This document shows, in pieces, positions 18,644 through 27,003 of a DNA stretch of 64,000 nt; position 1 is the stretch's first letter; the number at the start of each line of letters is the position of its first letter. Where the stretch lies: NCBI RefSeq assembly GCF_050937815.1, contig NZ_JACDIJ010000002.1, positions 62,001 through 126,000 on the forward strand, given 5' to 3'. Below the pieces are notes generated by a model, which saw only the letters and a program-made list of their open reading frames with translations, did not search any database and was not told where the DNA came from. The DNA is from Treponema_C sp050937815. Lineage in GTDB: Bacteria > Spirochaetota > Spirochaetia > Treponematales > Treponemataceae. A program made the translations under genes and the position numbers.

Positions 18644-18672
18644 AGTATAACACAGGTTTACAAAATTCGCAA
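18644..18672 (-). promoter_or_regulatory. leaderless promoter of the THUMP methyltransferase gene
   Basis: On the minus strand TTGCGA (18667-18672) and TATACT (18644-18649) are 17 bases apart with an extended TG one base before the -10. Seven bases separate the -10 from the ATG at 18636. No ribosome site is present. Confidence 0.65.
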
Positions 18673-18791
18673 TTATGTATGACCGTTTAAAGTTGAACAA
18701 TGGCGGAAACGGTGATTTTTGAAAACCGTTCGTTTGTGCCGGAGCTGTGCCGAAAAAATCAAAGCCCGTGTACACGTCCGTTTTTATCGTA

Positions 18792-18802
18792 TATAATAAC
18801 CT
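18792..18802 (+). promoter_or_regulatory. leaderless -10 of the alpha/beta hydrolase gene
   Basis: TATAAT at 18792-18797 is followed by 5 bases and then the ATG at 18803. The -35 is poor (TGTACA at 18769-18774). Confidence 0.5.
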
Positions 18803-19903
18803 ATGCTTTTTGTATTTGTCTGTTTGCTTGCCGCTTCCGGCTTTGTTTTTTTTTGTTTTGCGGCAGGAAGTGTGCTGTTCAGGTTTTGTTGTGTTCGTGC
18901 CGTATATACAAAAAATTCCTTTGTCGACAGGGCGCCCCATGTAAAAGACGAGAGGATAATAACTCCTTTACTCGAAGCAAAAAACCGCTTTTTCGAGCGT
19001 AAGTCGGAAAAAGTTTCGATTTTTTCGGCTAAACGCCGATGTTTTTTCGTTATTCCGCTAAAGCGGGTCAAGTTATGCGGCGATTTGTGGCTGCAGCCGC
19101 CGGGAGAAAATAAAAATACGGATATAGCCCTTTTGGTACACGGGTTTTCCGATTCGGCAAGCGGTATGTCTTATTTGGCCGAATCGTATTATAAACGCGG
19201 GTTTTCGGTTTTAAGCATCGATTTGCGCGCACACGGAGAAAGCGGCGGGCGTTTTGCCGGTTTAGGCGGCCTTACGACCGATGCGGCCGACACCGCATTG
19301 TGGCTGCGTTATCTGTGCCGCCGCTTCGGTTCCTCTTTGCGGATTGTTCTTCACGGCGTTTCCATGGGCGCCGCATCGGTCGTCAACTGTGCGTTCGGCA
19401 TTGTTGCCGTGCGTGAGGAATACGAGGCGGAGCGGAGGGCATTAAAAGTTGTCGCCGCCGATTGCGGTTTTTTTTCTTTTTCCGAGCAAGCGGAGCACCA
19501 ATTGGCTTTGTTTTTATCTTCGGGGAGCCTGCAAAAAGCCGTGTTTAAATGCGTTGCGGCGGCAGCCTCTTGCATTAATTTTTTTGTAAACGGTTTTCTT
19601 TTTTCCGCACACTGTCCTGCCCGGATTTTACGGCGCAGCGCGGAAACATTGCACAAAAGGCAAGGTCTTGCGCAAAAATCTGCACAAGCGTCTGCACAAA
19701 GCTTTTATCTTATTGTTTTTCACGGAACTGCCGATACCCTTGTGCCGCCGTCCGCTTCCCGGCGCTTGTACGAAGCGGCGGGGGAGCCTAAAAAACTTGT
19801 ATTAACGGAAGGTGCGCCGCATATCGGAAGCTGGTTTTACAATACGGAAGAATATATGCGCTCAATAACGCAAGCTTTTGAAACCGAAAAAACGAACGCT
19901 TAA
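18803..19903 (+). CDS. alpha/beta hydrolase, membrane-anchored
   Basis: The 366-residue protein opens with a long hydrophobic segment (about residues 1-30) that should anchor it in the inner membrane. The hydrolase fold follows: oxyanion-region LLVHGFSDSASG, then IDLRAHGESGG, the nucleophile elbow GVSMGAASV with the catalytic Ser, FHGTADTLVPP with the Asp, and APHIGSWF with the His. This set matches the BAAT/DUF1749-like group of lysophospholipase-type hydrolases. The substrate is unknown; an esterase on membrane lipid or peptide is possible. It diverges from the THUMP methyltransferase across 166 bases and probably has a leaderless mRNA. Confidence 0.85.
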   Translation: MLFVFVCLLAASGFVFFCFAAGSVLFRFCCVRAVYTKNSFVDRAPHVKDERIITPLLEAKNRFFERKSEKVSIFSAKRRCFFVIPLKRVKLCGDLWLQPPGENKNTDIALLVHGFSDSASGMSYLAESYYKRGFSVLSIDLRAHGESGGRFAGLGGLTTDAADTALWLRYLCRRFGSSLRIVLHGVSMGAASVVNCAFGIVAVREEYEAERRALKVVAADCGFFSFSEQAEHQLALFLSSGSLQKAVFKCVAAAASCINFFVNGFLFSAHCPARILRRSAETLHKRQGLAQKSAQASAQSFYLIVFHGTADTLVPPSASRRLYEAAGEPKKLVLTEGAPHIGSWFYNTEEYMRSITQAFETEKTNA

Positions 19904-19912
19904 AAAGGGTGC

Positions 19913-20680
19913 TTAAACGATAATAAGCTCCGTTTTATTTGTTTGAATTTGTTCAATATATTCTGCCGGAATTCCCGAATCCGTAATAACGGTGGTAAAA
20001 TCGCCGATTTTAGCAAAAGAGCATGCACTTACAACGCCGAATTTACTTGAATCGATAAGAAGCACCTTTTTTTTACTTGATTCCATAATTGCACGCTTTA
20101 AAGGAGAGTCTTCAATGTAGGCACAGGTAGGCCCCATTTCAAGTTCATAACCGGTGGCTCCTATAAATGCAATATGTGCGCGGTATCTTTTTATAGCTTT
20201 AATAGAATCTTGGTCATAAAAAACTTTCGGCTTTTGTGCAAGAACTCCGCCCGGAGTAATTATTGTGCTGTTTGTAATTTTTGCCAGCACGTTTAATGTG
20301 TTAAAGCTGGACGAAATTGCCGTACAGACAAAATCTGTAGGAAGAGCTTCCGCTAAAAGCTGTACGGTTGTGCCGGAGTCAAAAAAAATCACATCATTAG
20401 AATGTATAAGGGTAACCGCTTTTTGTGCAATTTTTTGTTTAAGCTCTTTGTTTTTTTTCATTTCCTCCGATACAATGTAATTGTTTTCTTCTCGTGGTTT
20501 TACCGCGACAATTCCGCCGTATACTTTTGAAATATATCCGTTTTGAGCGAGAAAAGACACATCTCTTCTGATTGTCATTTCCGAAACATCGAGCAAACGG
20601 GAGAGCTGCTTTACAGTCAAAAAATGAGAATTTCTTGCGAGGTCGAGTTCTTTTTTTTGTCGTTCGTTTAGTCTTTTCAT
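19913..20680 (-). CDS. DeoR family transcriptional regulator of the sugar island
   Basis: This 255-residue repressor has an N-terminal DeoR helix-turn-helix (RQKKELDLARNSHFLTVKQL, then SRLLDVSEMTIRRDV) and a C-terminal sugar-phosphate sensor domain with VIFFDSGTTVQLLAEAL and VLLIDSSKFG. Such regulators release DNA when they bind a phosphorylated sugar. It is the last gene on the minus side of the sugar island, 85 bases after the SIS gene. Start 20680 is chosen because a TG-T-TATAGT -10 ends 6 bases before it; an upstream ATG at 20698 is within that promoter. Control of the divergent ABC/kinase operon is inferred from position. Confidence 0.88.
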   Translation of the reverse strand: MKRLNERQKKELDLARNSHFLTVKQLSRLLDVSEMTIRRDVSFLAQNGYISKVYGGIVAVKPREENNYIVSEEMKKNKELKQKIAQKAVTLIHSNDVIFFDSGTTVQLLAEALPTDFVCTAISSSFNTLNVLAKITNSTIITPGGVLAQKPKVFYDQDSIKAIKRYRAHIAFIGATGYELEMGPTCAYIEDSPLKRAIMESSKKKVLLIDSSKFGVVSACSFAKIGDFTTVITDSGIPAEYIEQIQTNKTELIIV

Positions 20681-20765
20681 TGTAAAACTATAACACATTT
20701 ATCGCAGAATTGCATTATCGGATACGGAGGTTTGATAACTTTTTCTGCAAAATCGCCGTTTCGGT

Positions 20766-21314
20766 TTATTCAAGGTTTGTGTGCCGGCTGACGATTTCCT
20801 GTTCGGGCATAGATGCCGTCAGACAAAAAATAAGCGTTTCTCCGATAATAAAGACGGTTTGTTCAAACAGTGTTCGCATCAATTGTTTGCTGTTTTTTTG
20901 TTCGTTTATCAATGCAGAGGGCGCGTTTATTTTTAAGACGGTAGAAGCAAAATCTCCTTCTTTTATTGTCTCCGATGCGGTGAATAAAAATATGTCAAGA
21001 TCAAGCTTTTTAAGCCGTTTTAAAATAGCGACAACCGACGGAGTTTCCCCCGAACCCGATGCGGCGATAATAAGATCGCCCTTTTCCGCCGGGGGGCAGG
21101 GGATGTTGCCTGCTATATAAGATTCGATGCCTAAGTGATTTAAACGCATACAAAAAGCGGAAAGCATTATGCGGGACCTGCCCGTTCCGACAAAAAACAC
21201 CCGCCGAGCTTGTTTGATTTTTTCTAAAAGTAAATTTAGTCGCGCCGTATCGATTTTTTCCATACAAAAAGCTATTTCGTTTATTATGTCGATACTTTCT
21301 TTTTTTATGTCCAT
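20766..21314 (-). CDS. SIS-domain sugar phosphate isomerase (6-phospho-3-hexuloisomerase-like)
   Basis: This 182-residue single SIS domain protein resembles HxlB. The phosphosugar loop FVGTGRSR lies at about residues 41-48 and the second Ser-rich loop ASGSGETPSV at about 88-97, followed by a Glu-bearing helix at the C-terminus. HxlB proteins interconvert 3-hexulose 6-phosphate and fructose 6-phosphate; this one stands without an HxlA partner, so the true substrate may be another ketose phosphate. ATG 21314 has AAAGGA upstream; a frame from 21380 is longer but has no site. It is transcribed from a promoter facing away from the ABC operon. Confidence 0.8.
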   Translation of the reverse strand: MDIKKESIDIINEIAFCMEKIDTARLNLLLEKIKQARRVFFVGTGRSRIMLSAFCMRLNHLGIESYIAGNIPCPPAEKGDLIIAASGSGETPSVVAILKRLKKLDLDIFLFTASETIKEGDFASTVLKINAPSALINEQKNSKQLMRTLFEQTVFIIGETLIFCLTASMPEQEIVSRHTNLE

Positions 21315-21342
21315 TTTATTCCTTTGTTTGTACTTTAACATC

Positions 21343-21437
21343 ATTATCGCTTTTTTGTGCTTTTTTGTCAAGAAAAACAAGGTTTTTGTGTGTTTTTAAA
21401 CATTTTTCTTGACATATTGAAATTCAGCACTTATAAT
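21343..21437. promoter_or_regulatory. divergent consensus promoters with symmetric operator-like arms
   Basis: Rightward: TTGACA (21409-21414), 17 bases, TATAAT (21432-21437), a perfect consensus driving the ABC operon. Leftward, on the minus strand: TTGACA (21371-21366), 17 bases, GATAAT (21348-21343), driving the SIS and deoR genes. The two -35 boxes sit in exact 12-base inverted arms, TGTCAAGAAAAA (21366-21377) and its complement (21403-21414), with a TGTTT-tt-AAACA dyad between them. Such symmetry would suit a DeoR dimer or tetramer shutting both promoters; this is inferred. Confidence 0.75.
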
Positions 21438-21479
21438 TCAAGGTGTTGGTAAACTATAAACATTTTAAGGGTGTGAATA

Positions 21480-23045
21480 ATGTCAGGAGATTATTATCTT
21501 GAATTAAGAAATATATCAAAGTTCTTCCCTGGTGTAAAGGCTTTAGATAAAGTGAATTTTGAGATCCGAAAAGGAGAAGTTCATGTTCTTTGTGGTGAGA
21601 ACGGGGCGGGGAAAACAACATTAATGAAAATTTTAAATGGTATTTATCATACTGATGAAGGAGAAATTCTCATAGAAGGAAGTCCTGTTGAAATAAAATC
21701 CCCTCTTGATGCTCGTTATTATGGAATCTCTATGATTTTTCAAGAATGTGCATATGTTCCAGAGATGGATATAGCAGAAAATTTATTTTTGGGTGATTGG
21801 CCAGTGAATGCTCTTAGGCAAGTCAATTGGAAACAAATATATGAAAAGACCAAAATCTTACTTCAGAAAGAAAATTTGCTTGCGCAGATTAAGTTTAAAC
21901 ACGGTGTTTATACGAAGTTGCGTGACTTATCAATTTCAGATATTCAAATGTTGGAAATTGTAAAGGCTATTTCAAAAGGGTTTCAGGTTCTTATAATGGA
22001 TGAACCAACGTCGTCGCTAGCGCTTCACGAAACAGAAATTTTGTTACAGAAAGTTTTAGAACTAAAAAAACGAGGAAAAAGTATAATTTATATTTCACAC
22101 AAAATGGATGAGATATTTAAAATTGCTGATCGGATAACAATTTTCAGAGACGGAAAAACAGTGTGCTCAAAACCAGTATCTGATTTATCTATAGATGAAG
22201 TTATAACGCAAATGGTGGGACGAACGCTTTCAAACGATTATCCGAAAAAAGTAACACCACCAGGAAAAAGATTACTGTCGATAAATCATTTAACGCGTAA
22301 AGGTTTTTTTTATGATATTTCGTTTTCTCTTAATGAAGGGGAAATAGTAGGGTTTGCTGGTCTGGTTGGCGCGGGAAGAACGGAGGTCATGCGTGCAATT
22401 TGTGGTTTTGATCCAATAGATTCTGGAACAATAGAATGTTCTGGAAAGAAAATAGTTGTTCGCAATGTATCTGATAGCATTCAAAATGGTATAGCTATGT
22501 GTACAGAAGACCGTCGTCGTTATGGTCTTGTATTAGTAAGGAGTGTTAAAGAAAATATAGGGTTGCCCAACTTAGAAAAATTTATTTTCAGAGGAAAATG
22601 TCATAAAAAAATTGAAGAAAAGATAGTAAAAGAGAAATGTGCGTTATTAAAAATAAAGACACCGGGGCTTGATAGTATAGTAGCTCATTTAAGCGGGGGC
22701 AATCAACAAAAAGTAGTATTAGGTAAATGGTTGCTAAAAGATCCCTCTGTACTTATTTTAGATGAACCTACGCGAGGTATTGATGTCGGAGCAAAATATG
22801 AAATTTATAAATTTATGTCTCAAATTGTTCAGCAAAAACACAAAGGTATTATTATGGTTTCTTCTGAGATGCCAGAATTAATAGGTATGTGTGACAGAAT
22901 TTATGTTATGACAGATGGTTGTATTACTGGTTTGGTTGAACGGAAAGATTTCTCACAAGAATTAATCATGAAGTATGCAACAGGGCAAAAAACGACAAAA
23001 GGGGTTTTATATGAAAATATCAAAAAGGATAGTAGGCGGCTTTAG
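21480..23045 (+). CDS. sugar ABC transporter ATP-binding protein (RbsA/XylG type)
   Basis: This 521-residue protein has two ABC domains in tandem, as in ribose/xylose/galactose importers. The first has Walker A GENGAGKT (39-46) and Walker B VLIMDEPTSSL. Its signature is degenerate (LSISDIQ), as usual for the family. The second domain has a weak Walker A (GLVGAGRTE) but a good signature (LSGGNQQKV) and Walker B VLILDEPTRGID. It energises import of a monosaccharide or pentitol through the neighbouring permease. It overlaps the permease gene by 35 bases. The base composition is clearly AT-richer than flanking genes. Confidence 0.93.
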   Translation: MSGDYYLELRNISKFFPGVKALDKVNFEIRKGEVHVLCGENGAGKTTLMKILNGIYHTDEGEILIEGSPVEIKSPLDARYYGISMIFQECAYVPEMDIAENLFLGDWPVNALRQVNWKQIYEKTKILLQKENLLAQIKFKHGVYTKLRDLSISDIQMLEIVKAISKGFQVLIMDEPTSSLALHETEILLQKVLELKKRGKSIIYISHKMDEIFKIADRITIFRDGKTVCSKPVSDLSIDEVITQMVGRTLSNDYPKKVTPPGKRLLSINHLTRKGFFYDISFSLNEGEIVGFAGLVGAGRTEVMRAICGFDPIDSGTIECSGKKIVVRNVSDSIQNGIAMCTEDRRRYGLVLVRSVKENIGLPNLEKFIFRGKCHKKIEEKIVKEKCALLKIKTPGLDSIVAHLSGGNQQKVVLGKWLLKDPSVLILDEPTRGIDVGAKYEIYKFMSQIVQQKHKGIIMVSSEMPELIGMCDRIYVMTDGCITGLVERKDFSQELIMKYATGQKTTKGVLYENIKKDSRRL

Positions 23046-23976
23046 AAAATATAGTATTTTTGTGATTCTCATTATAATGCTGGTTGTGAGTTCTGTGCTG
23101 AATGAAAATTTTTTTACTGTTTCAAATCTGACAAACATAATGCGACAAATTTCTGTTACAACAATATTGGCTTTTGGTGAAACGATGCTTATTATTAGTG
23201 GTTTGATAGACCTTTCTTCTGGAGCAGTATTAGCTCTTTCCGGGGTTGTTTCTGTTTCTGTTTTTAAGACAACAGGTTCTTTGTTTTTTGCTTTTTGTAT
23301 TGGAATATTGGTAGGTGTAATATGTAATTTTCTAAGCGGAGTGTTTGTAAGTGTTTATAAAATGCCACCCTTTATTGCAACGTTAGCATTAACACAAATC
23401 GCTCGTGGGGGGGCGCTTTTATTTACTATGGGGCAAAACATCTATCAAATAGACAAATACATTTTTTTTGGACAGGGTTCTCTCTTTTATGTTCCAATAC
23501 CTATTATTTTTATGGGCTTAATGCTCCTTTTAACGTGGTATATTCTTAATCATACTCGTTTTGGTAGGTCTTTATATGCTATTGGAGGGAATGCCGAAGC
23601 AGCAAACGCTTCCGGAATTAAAGTTGCAAAAACAAAATTTTTTTGTTTTATTATTAATGGGTTTCTTGTTGGGTTAGCCGGCGTTTTGTTTATGTCACGC
23701 GTAAATGCAGGTTTGCCAAATGCTGCTGCAGGGTATGAATTTGAGGCGATGACTGCAACTATTATTGGTGGAACAAGTTTTTCTGGAGGTATAGGAACAG
23801 CAACTGGAACTCTTGCAGGTGCGTTTATTGTTGGTTTTCTCAATAATATAATGAATTTGCTAGGAATAAATTCTTATTTACAACAAATTATCAGGGGTAT
23901 AATTATTGCTCTTGCGGTAATTATGGATACGATTGCAAAAAACAAAAGATTAAGTCCAAAGGAGCTCAAACGATAA
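23011..23976 (+). CDS. sugar ABC transporter permease (RbsC type)
   Basis: This 321-residue polytopic membrane protein belongs to the BPD_transp_2 family, with about 8-10 helices. The RbsC/XylH signature is visible in ANASGIKVAKTKFFCFIINGFLVG and in TIIGGTSFSGGIGTATGTLAGAF (quoted as two parts of the cytoplasmic loop region). ATG 23011 is chosen for the AAAAGGGG site upstream; a frame from 22975 would overlap the ATPase gene further without a site. It forms the transmembrane channel of the importer with the preceding ATPase and the following binding protein. Confidence 0.92.
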   Translation: MKISKRIVGGFRKYSIFVILIIMLVVSSVLNENFFTVSNLTNIMRQISVTTILAFGETMLIISGLIDLSSGAVLALSGVVSVSVFKTTGSLFFAFCIGILVGVICNFLSGVFVSVYKMPPFIATLALTQIARGGALLFTMGQNIYQIDKYIFFGQGSLFYVPIPIIFMGLMLLLTWYILNHTRFGRSLYAIGGNAEAANASGIKVAKTKFFCFIINGFLVGLAGVLFMSRVNAGLPNAAAGYEFEAMTATIIGGTSFSGGIGTATGTLAGAFIVGFLNNIMNLLGINSYLQQIIRGIIIALAVIMDTIAKNKRLSPKELKR

Positions 23977-24009
23977 AAAACGATAAGACCTGATCCTGCA
24001 ACAATTTTT

Positions 24010-24034
24010 CAGAAAGTGCGGAACGAGCTTTCTG
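24010..24034 (+). other. mRNA hairpin between permease and binding-protein genes
   Basis: CAGAAAG (24010-24016) and CTTTCTG (24028-24034) form a 7-base-pair stem with an 11-base loop and no T-run. It lies 45 bases before the binding-protein ATG. Hairpins here usually act as processing or stability barriers. Confidence 0.55.
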
Positions 24035-24079
24035 TTATGAAATTACGAATGGTATAAAAACTTAAAGGAGGAAGAAGCG

Positions 24080-25048
24080 ATGAAAAAAAGATTAACGCTG
24101 CTGATTCTAGCGACGCTGTTGGCAGGCGGTCTTGTTTTTGCTAATGGTAAAGCAGATTCAGGTTCGGAGAAAAAAAGAGTTGTGTATATTGCGAGAGCAC
24201 AGGGGGATTCCTTTGCTGCTTGGTTGGCAAATTCAATTAAAACTGAAGCAAAAAAATATCCTTATATTAAGCTTGATGTTATGGACGGAGAGGCTAATGA
24301 TGCTAAGGTTAATATGTTAATTGAGAACAGTATAACAAATAAATATGATCTTATCATTTTGCAACCAAACAACGGCGAGGCACAAACTCCGTATGTGTAC
24401 AAAATTATCACAGCAGGAATTCCTGTTATTTTAACTAATCCACGAATTCTTGGTTTGTCGGGTGTTAACAGCGTTGATGCAGATCCTTATGAACAAGGGG
24501 CTGTTAATGCACGTTTGGCAGCCAAGCAAGTCCCAAAAAACGCAAAGGTTGTTGTTCTTAATGGACCTGCTGGAAACATGCATTCAACAGCACGTAGAAA
24601 GGCGTGGCAACAGGAATTTTTTGATAAGAGAACTGATGTAAAGATTGTTGGCGAACAAATTGCAAACTGGAACAAAGACGAGGCTATGAACCATATGGAA
24701 GATTGGGTACAAGCAAATGACCAAATTGATGTTATTATTTCGATGAATGATAATATGTGTGCTGGCGCGCTCGAAGTCGTGAAAGGAAATACAAAATATA
24801 AAAACTTGTTGGCATATGGTGTTGATGGCACGGCGGAGGCAGCATTGTTGATAAAAGAAGGAAGAATGACATCGACGTCTTTTCAAAATGCATATGCTCT
24901 GGCTACAAAAAATATGGAACTTGCTGATAAAATCTTAACAGGGAATGTTAAAAATCTTGTCAACACGGATATAGATTGTCCTCTTATCACCAAAGATAAT
25001 GTGGACGATTTGATTGCAGCTCATAAAGCTGCAGGGTCGCTGAAATAA
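24080..25048 (+). CDS. periplasmic sugar-binding protein of the ABC importer (RbsB type)
   Basis: This 322-residue protein has a signal peptide ending near LVFANGKADSG; there is no lipobox cysteine, so it appears to be periplasmic rather than lipidated, which is unusual for many spirochaete binding proteins. The Peripla_BP_4 fold follows (VYIARAQGDSFAAWLANSI, then ISMNDNMCAGALEVV and YGVDGTAEA). It captures the substrate and delivers it to the permease. A strong AAAGGAGG site precedes ATG 24080. The gene is flanked by hairpins at 24010 and 25057, consistent with the usual excess of binding protein over transporter. The ligand is inferred to be a pentose or pentitol from the enzymes downstream. 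Confidence 0.9.
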   Translation: MKKRLTLLILATLLAGGLVFANGKADSGSEKKRVVYIARAQGDSFAAWLANSIKTEAKKYPYIKLDVMDGEANDAKVNMLIENSITNKYDLIILQPNNGEAQTPYVYKIITAGIPVILTNPRILGLSGVNSVDADPYEQGAVNARLAAKQVPKNAKVVVLNGPAGNMHSTARRKAWQQEFFDKRTDVKIVGEQIANWNKDEAMNHMEDWVQANDQIDVIISMNDNMCAGALEVVKGNTKYKNLLAYGVDGTAEAALLIKEGRMTSTSFQNAYALATKNMELADKILTGNVKNLVNTDIDCPLITKDNVDDLIAAHKAAGSLK

Positions 25049-25056
25049 AAATATAC

Positions 25057-25092
25057 ACCGCTATAAAAAAGTCGTTCAGGTTTTATAGCGGT
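25057..25092 (+). other. strong 12-base-pair hairpin after the binding-protein gene
   Basis: ACCGCTATAAAA (25057-25068) and its exact complement (25081-25092) form a perfect stem with a 12-base loop. No T-run follows, so it is better read as a 3' stabilising or processing hairpin, or a partial attenuator, than as a full terminator. Confidence 0.75.
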
Positions 25093-25109
25093 AATATTAA
25101 GGAGAAATT

Positions 25110-26144
25110 ATGAAAGCATTAGTTCTTGAATCAATCAAAAAACTCAGGTTAAGAGAATTTTCTATTAAAGAAAGCATGGGACCTTATGATGTGAGAATAA
25201 AAGTGAAAGCTTGTGGGATATGTGGAAGTGATGTTCATTATTATACAGAAGGAGCTATAGGAGATTTTGTTGTTAAAGAACCAATGATTCTTGGACACGA
25301 GGCTGCCGGGGTTGTTGTTGAAAAAGGTGATAATGTTACTAATGTAGAAATTGGTGATTTAGTATGTATGGAGCCAGGTATTCCTGATATGCATGCTTCA
25401 GAAGTGCTGGAAGGGAATTATCATCTTGATCCAGATATAAAGTTTTGGGCAACACCTCCTATACACGGATGTTTGCGAGAAACCGTTGTACATCCCGCCC
25501 GTTTTTGTTTTAAATTACCAAAAGGAATGTCAGCAGCAGAAGGAGCGATGATGGAACCGCTAGCAACCGGACTTGAAGCTGCTAAAAAAGCATGTATTGA
25601 ACCAGGAGATGTCGCACTTGTTGTTGGGTGTGGTACAATTGGAATAATGGTTGCTCTTGCGGCTCTTGCAGGAGGGTGTGCGAAAGTTTTTATTTCTGAT
25701 GTTAAGCAAGAAAAACTTAATATTGCTGCAAAATACGCAAACATTGTTCCCATAAATGCTGAACAAACGGATTTGATTAAATTTATAATGAAAGAAACAA
25801 AAGGAAGAGGGTGTGACCGTGTGTTTGAAGCTTCTGGAAATCCTTGTGTGTACCCAGAGTTCTTTAAAGCCACCAAACGAGGCGGAAAAGTCGTTTTGGT
25901 GGGAATGATGAACGGAGTTGTTAAAATGAATGTTCCTTGGATACAAGTACGCGGTTTAAGTATTGAAACTTTATTTAGATATACAAATGAATTTGAAAGA
26001 GCGGTTGCTTTGGTAAATGCTGGTAAAATAGATATAAAACCTCTTATTAGCAAAACTTTCTCTTTTGAAGAGGCTATACAAGCATATGAATTTGCGGCGG
26101 CAGGACATCCAGAAATTGTAAAAGTAATGATAGAGCTGCCTTGA
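25110..26144 (+). CDS. zinc-dependent polyol dehydrogenase (sorbitol/xylitol dehydrogenase-like)
   Basis: This 344-residue medium-chain dehydrogenase has the catalytic-zinc Cys in KACGICGSDVHYYTEG, GHEAAGVV with His-Glu, and an NAD-binding stretch VVGCGTIGIMVALAAL. The segment HYYTEGAIGDFVVKEP is typical of sorbitol/xylitol/L-iditol 2-dehydrogenases. The structural-zinc Cys cluster of alcohol dehydrogenases is missing, also as in this subgroup. It should oxidise a polyol to a ketose with NAD in the cytoplasm. With two FGGY kinases downstream, xylitol or another pentitol to xylulose is the best inference. AAGGAG precedes the ATG. Confidence 0.88.
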   Translation: MKALVLESIKKLRLREFSIKESMGPYDVRIKVKACGICGSDVHYYTEGAIGDFVVKEPMILGHEAAGVVVEKGDNVTNVEIGDLVCMEPGIPDMHASEVLEGNYHLDPDIKFWATPPIHGCLRETVVHPARFCFKLPKGMSAAEGAMMEPLATGLEAAKKACIEPGDVALVVGCGTIGIMVALAALAGGCAKVFISDVKQEKLNIAAKYANIVPINAEQTDLIKFIMKETKGRGCDRVFEASGNPCVYPEFFKATKRGGKVVLVGMMNGVVKMNVPWIQVRGLSIETLFRYTNEFERAVALVNAGKIDIKPLISKTFSFEEAIQAYEFAAAGHPEIVKVMIELP

Positions 26145-26158
26145 CAAAGGAGGGTTTT

Positions 26159-26959
26159 ATGGATTTAGGTTTAAAGGATCGCGTTGTTTTGATAACAGGT
26201 GGTTCTGTTGGGATTGGATTAGGGGTTGCGAAAAACTTTTTGGCGGAAGCGGCAAAGGTTGTAATTTGTGCAAGAGATTCGAAACGTCTTAAAGAAGTTG
26301 TTCTTAATTTGCAAAAAGAATATAACACAAACGATGTTTGGGGAGTACCATGTGATGTAACCAAACAAGAAAGCATAGTGCGTCTTTTTGAATTTATAAA
26401 AGATAAAGTAGGTAGTATTGATATCTTAATAAATAATGCAGGGTCTGGGTCCGAAGAAACAAATATGGAGGCTCCTGATGAAAAATGGTACTACTACTGG
26501 GATTTACACGTAATGGCAGCTGTGAGAATGTGTCGCTTGTGTGTTCCTCTTATGGGAAAGACACACAGTGAGGGTGTTATTATAAATACGGTATCATTGT
26601 GTGCAACACAACCGCTTTACTACGAACCTATTTATAATGTAACAAAAGCAGCTCTAAATATGTATACGAAATGTCTTGCAGAGGAATTGATAAAACACAA
26701 CATTCGAGTGATGGCTGTTTCTCCGGGACTTGTTCTTACACCAGATTGGTACAAAACAGCAGGAATTCTGAGTAAAAAAGAAGGAATAACAGAGGAGCAA
26801 TATTTTGAAAAGATTGCAAAATCAATGACTCCTATAGCTCGGTATGCGTCTGTAGATGAAATTGCCGCTTTTTATGTTTTCTTAGCTTCATCAAAAGCAT
26901 CATATTGTCTTGGAACAAATTTTCATGTTGATGGTGGTGCGATGAGAGGAATAAGTTGA
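26159..26959 (+). CDS. short-chain dehydrogenase/reductase
   Basis: This 266-residue SDR has the cofactor motif TGGSVGIG near residues 13-20, the NNAG motif (LINNAGSGSEE), the catalytic Ser in INTVSLCATQ and the Tyr-x-x-x-Lys in YNVTKAALNMY, so the active site is complete. The C-terminal FHVDGGAM is typical. It probably acts on a sugar or polyol intermediate together with the preceding dehydrogenase. ATG 26159 has AGGAGG 6 bases upstream. It lies 14 bases after the polyol dehydrogenase gene in the same operon. Confidence 0.87.
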   Translation: MDLGLKDRVVLITGGSVGIGLGVAKNFLAEAAKVVICARDSKRLKEVVLNLQKEYNTNDVWGVPCDVTKQESIVRLFEFIKDKVGSIDILINNAGSGSEETNMEAPDEKWYYYWDLHVMAAVRMCRLCVPLMGKTHSEGVIINTVSLCATQPLYYEPIYNVTKAALNMYTKCLAEELIKHNIRVMAVSPGLVLTPDWYKTAGILSKKEGITEEQYFEKIAKSMTPIARYASVDEIAAFYVFLASSKASYCLGTNFHVDGGAMRGIS

Positions 26960-27003
26960 AAAAACAGAATTTTTTTAAGATAAATATTTGGTAGAAGGTG
27001 TAT

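Noticed and set aside
25421..26053. A long antisense open frame (210 codons) inside the polyol dehydrogenase gene
   Set aside because: It shadows a well-supported gene, has no start signal and no recognisable motif.
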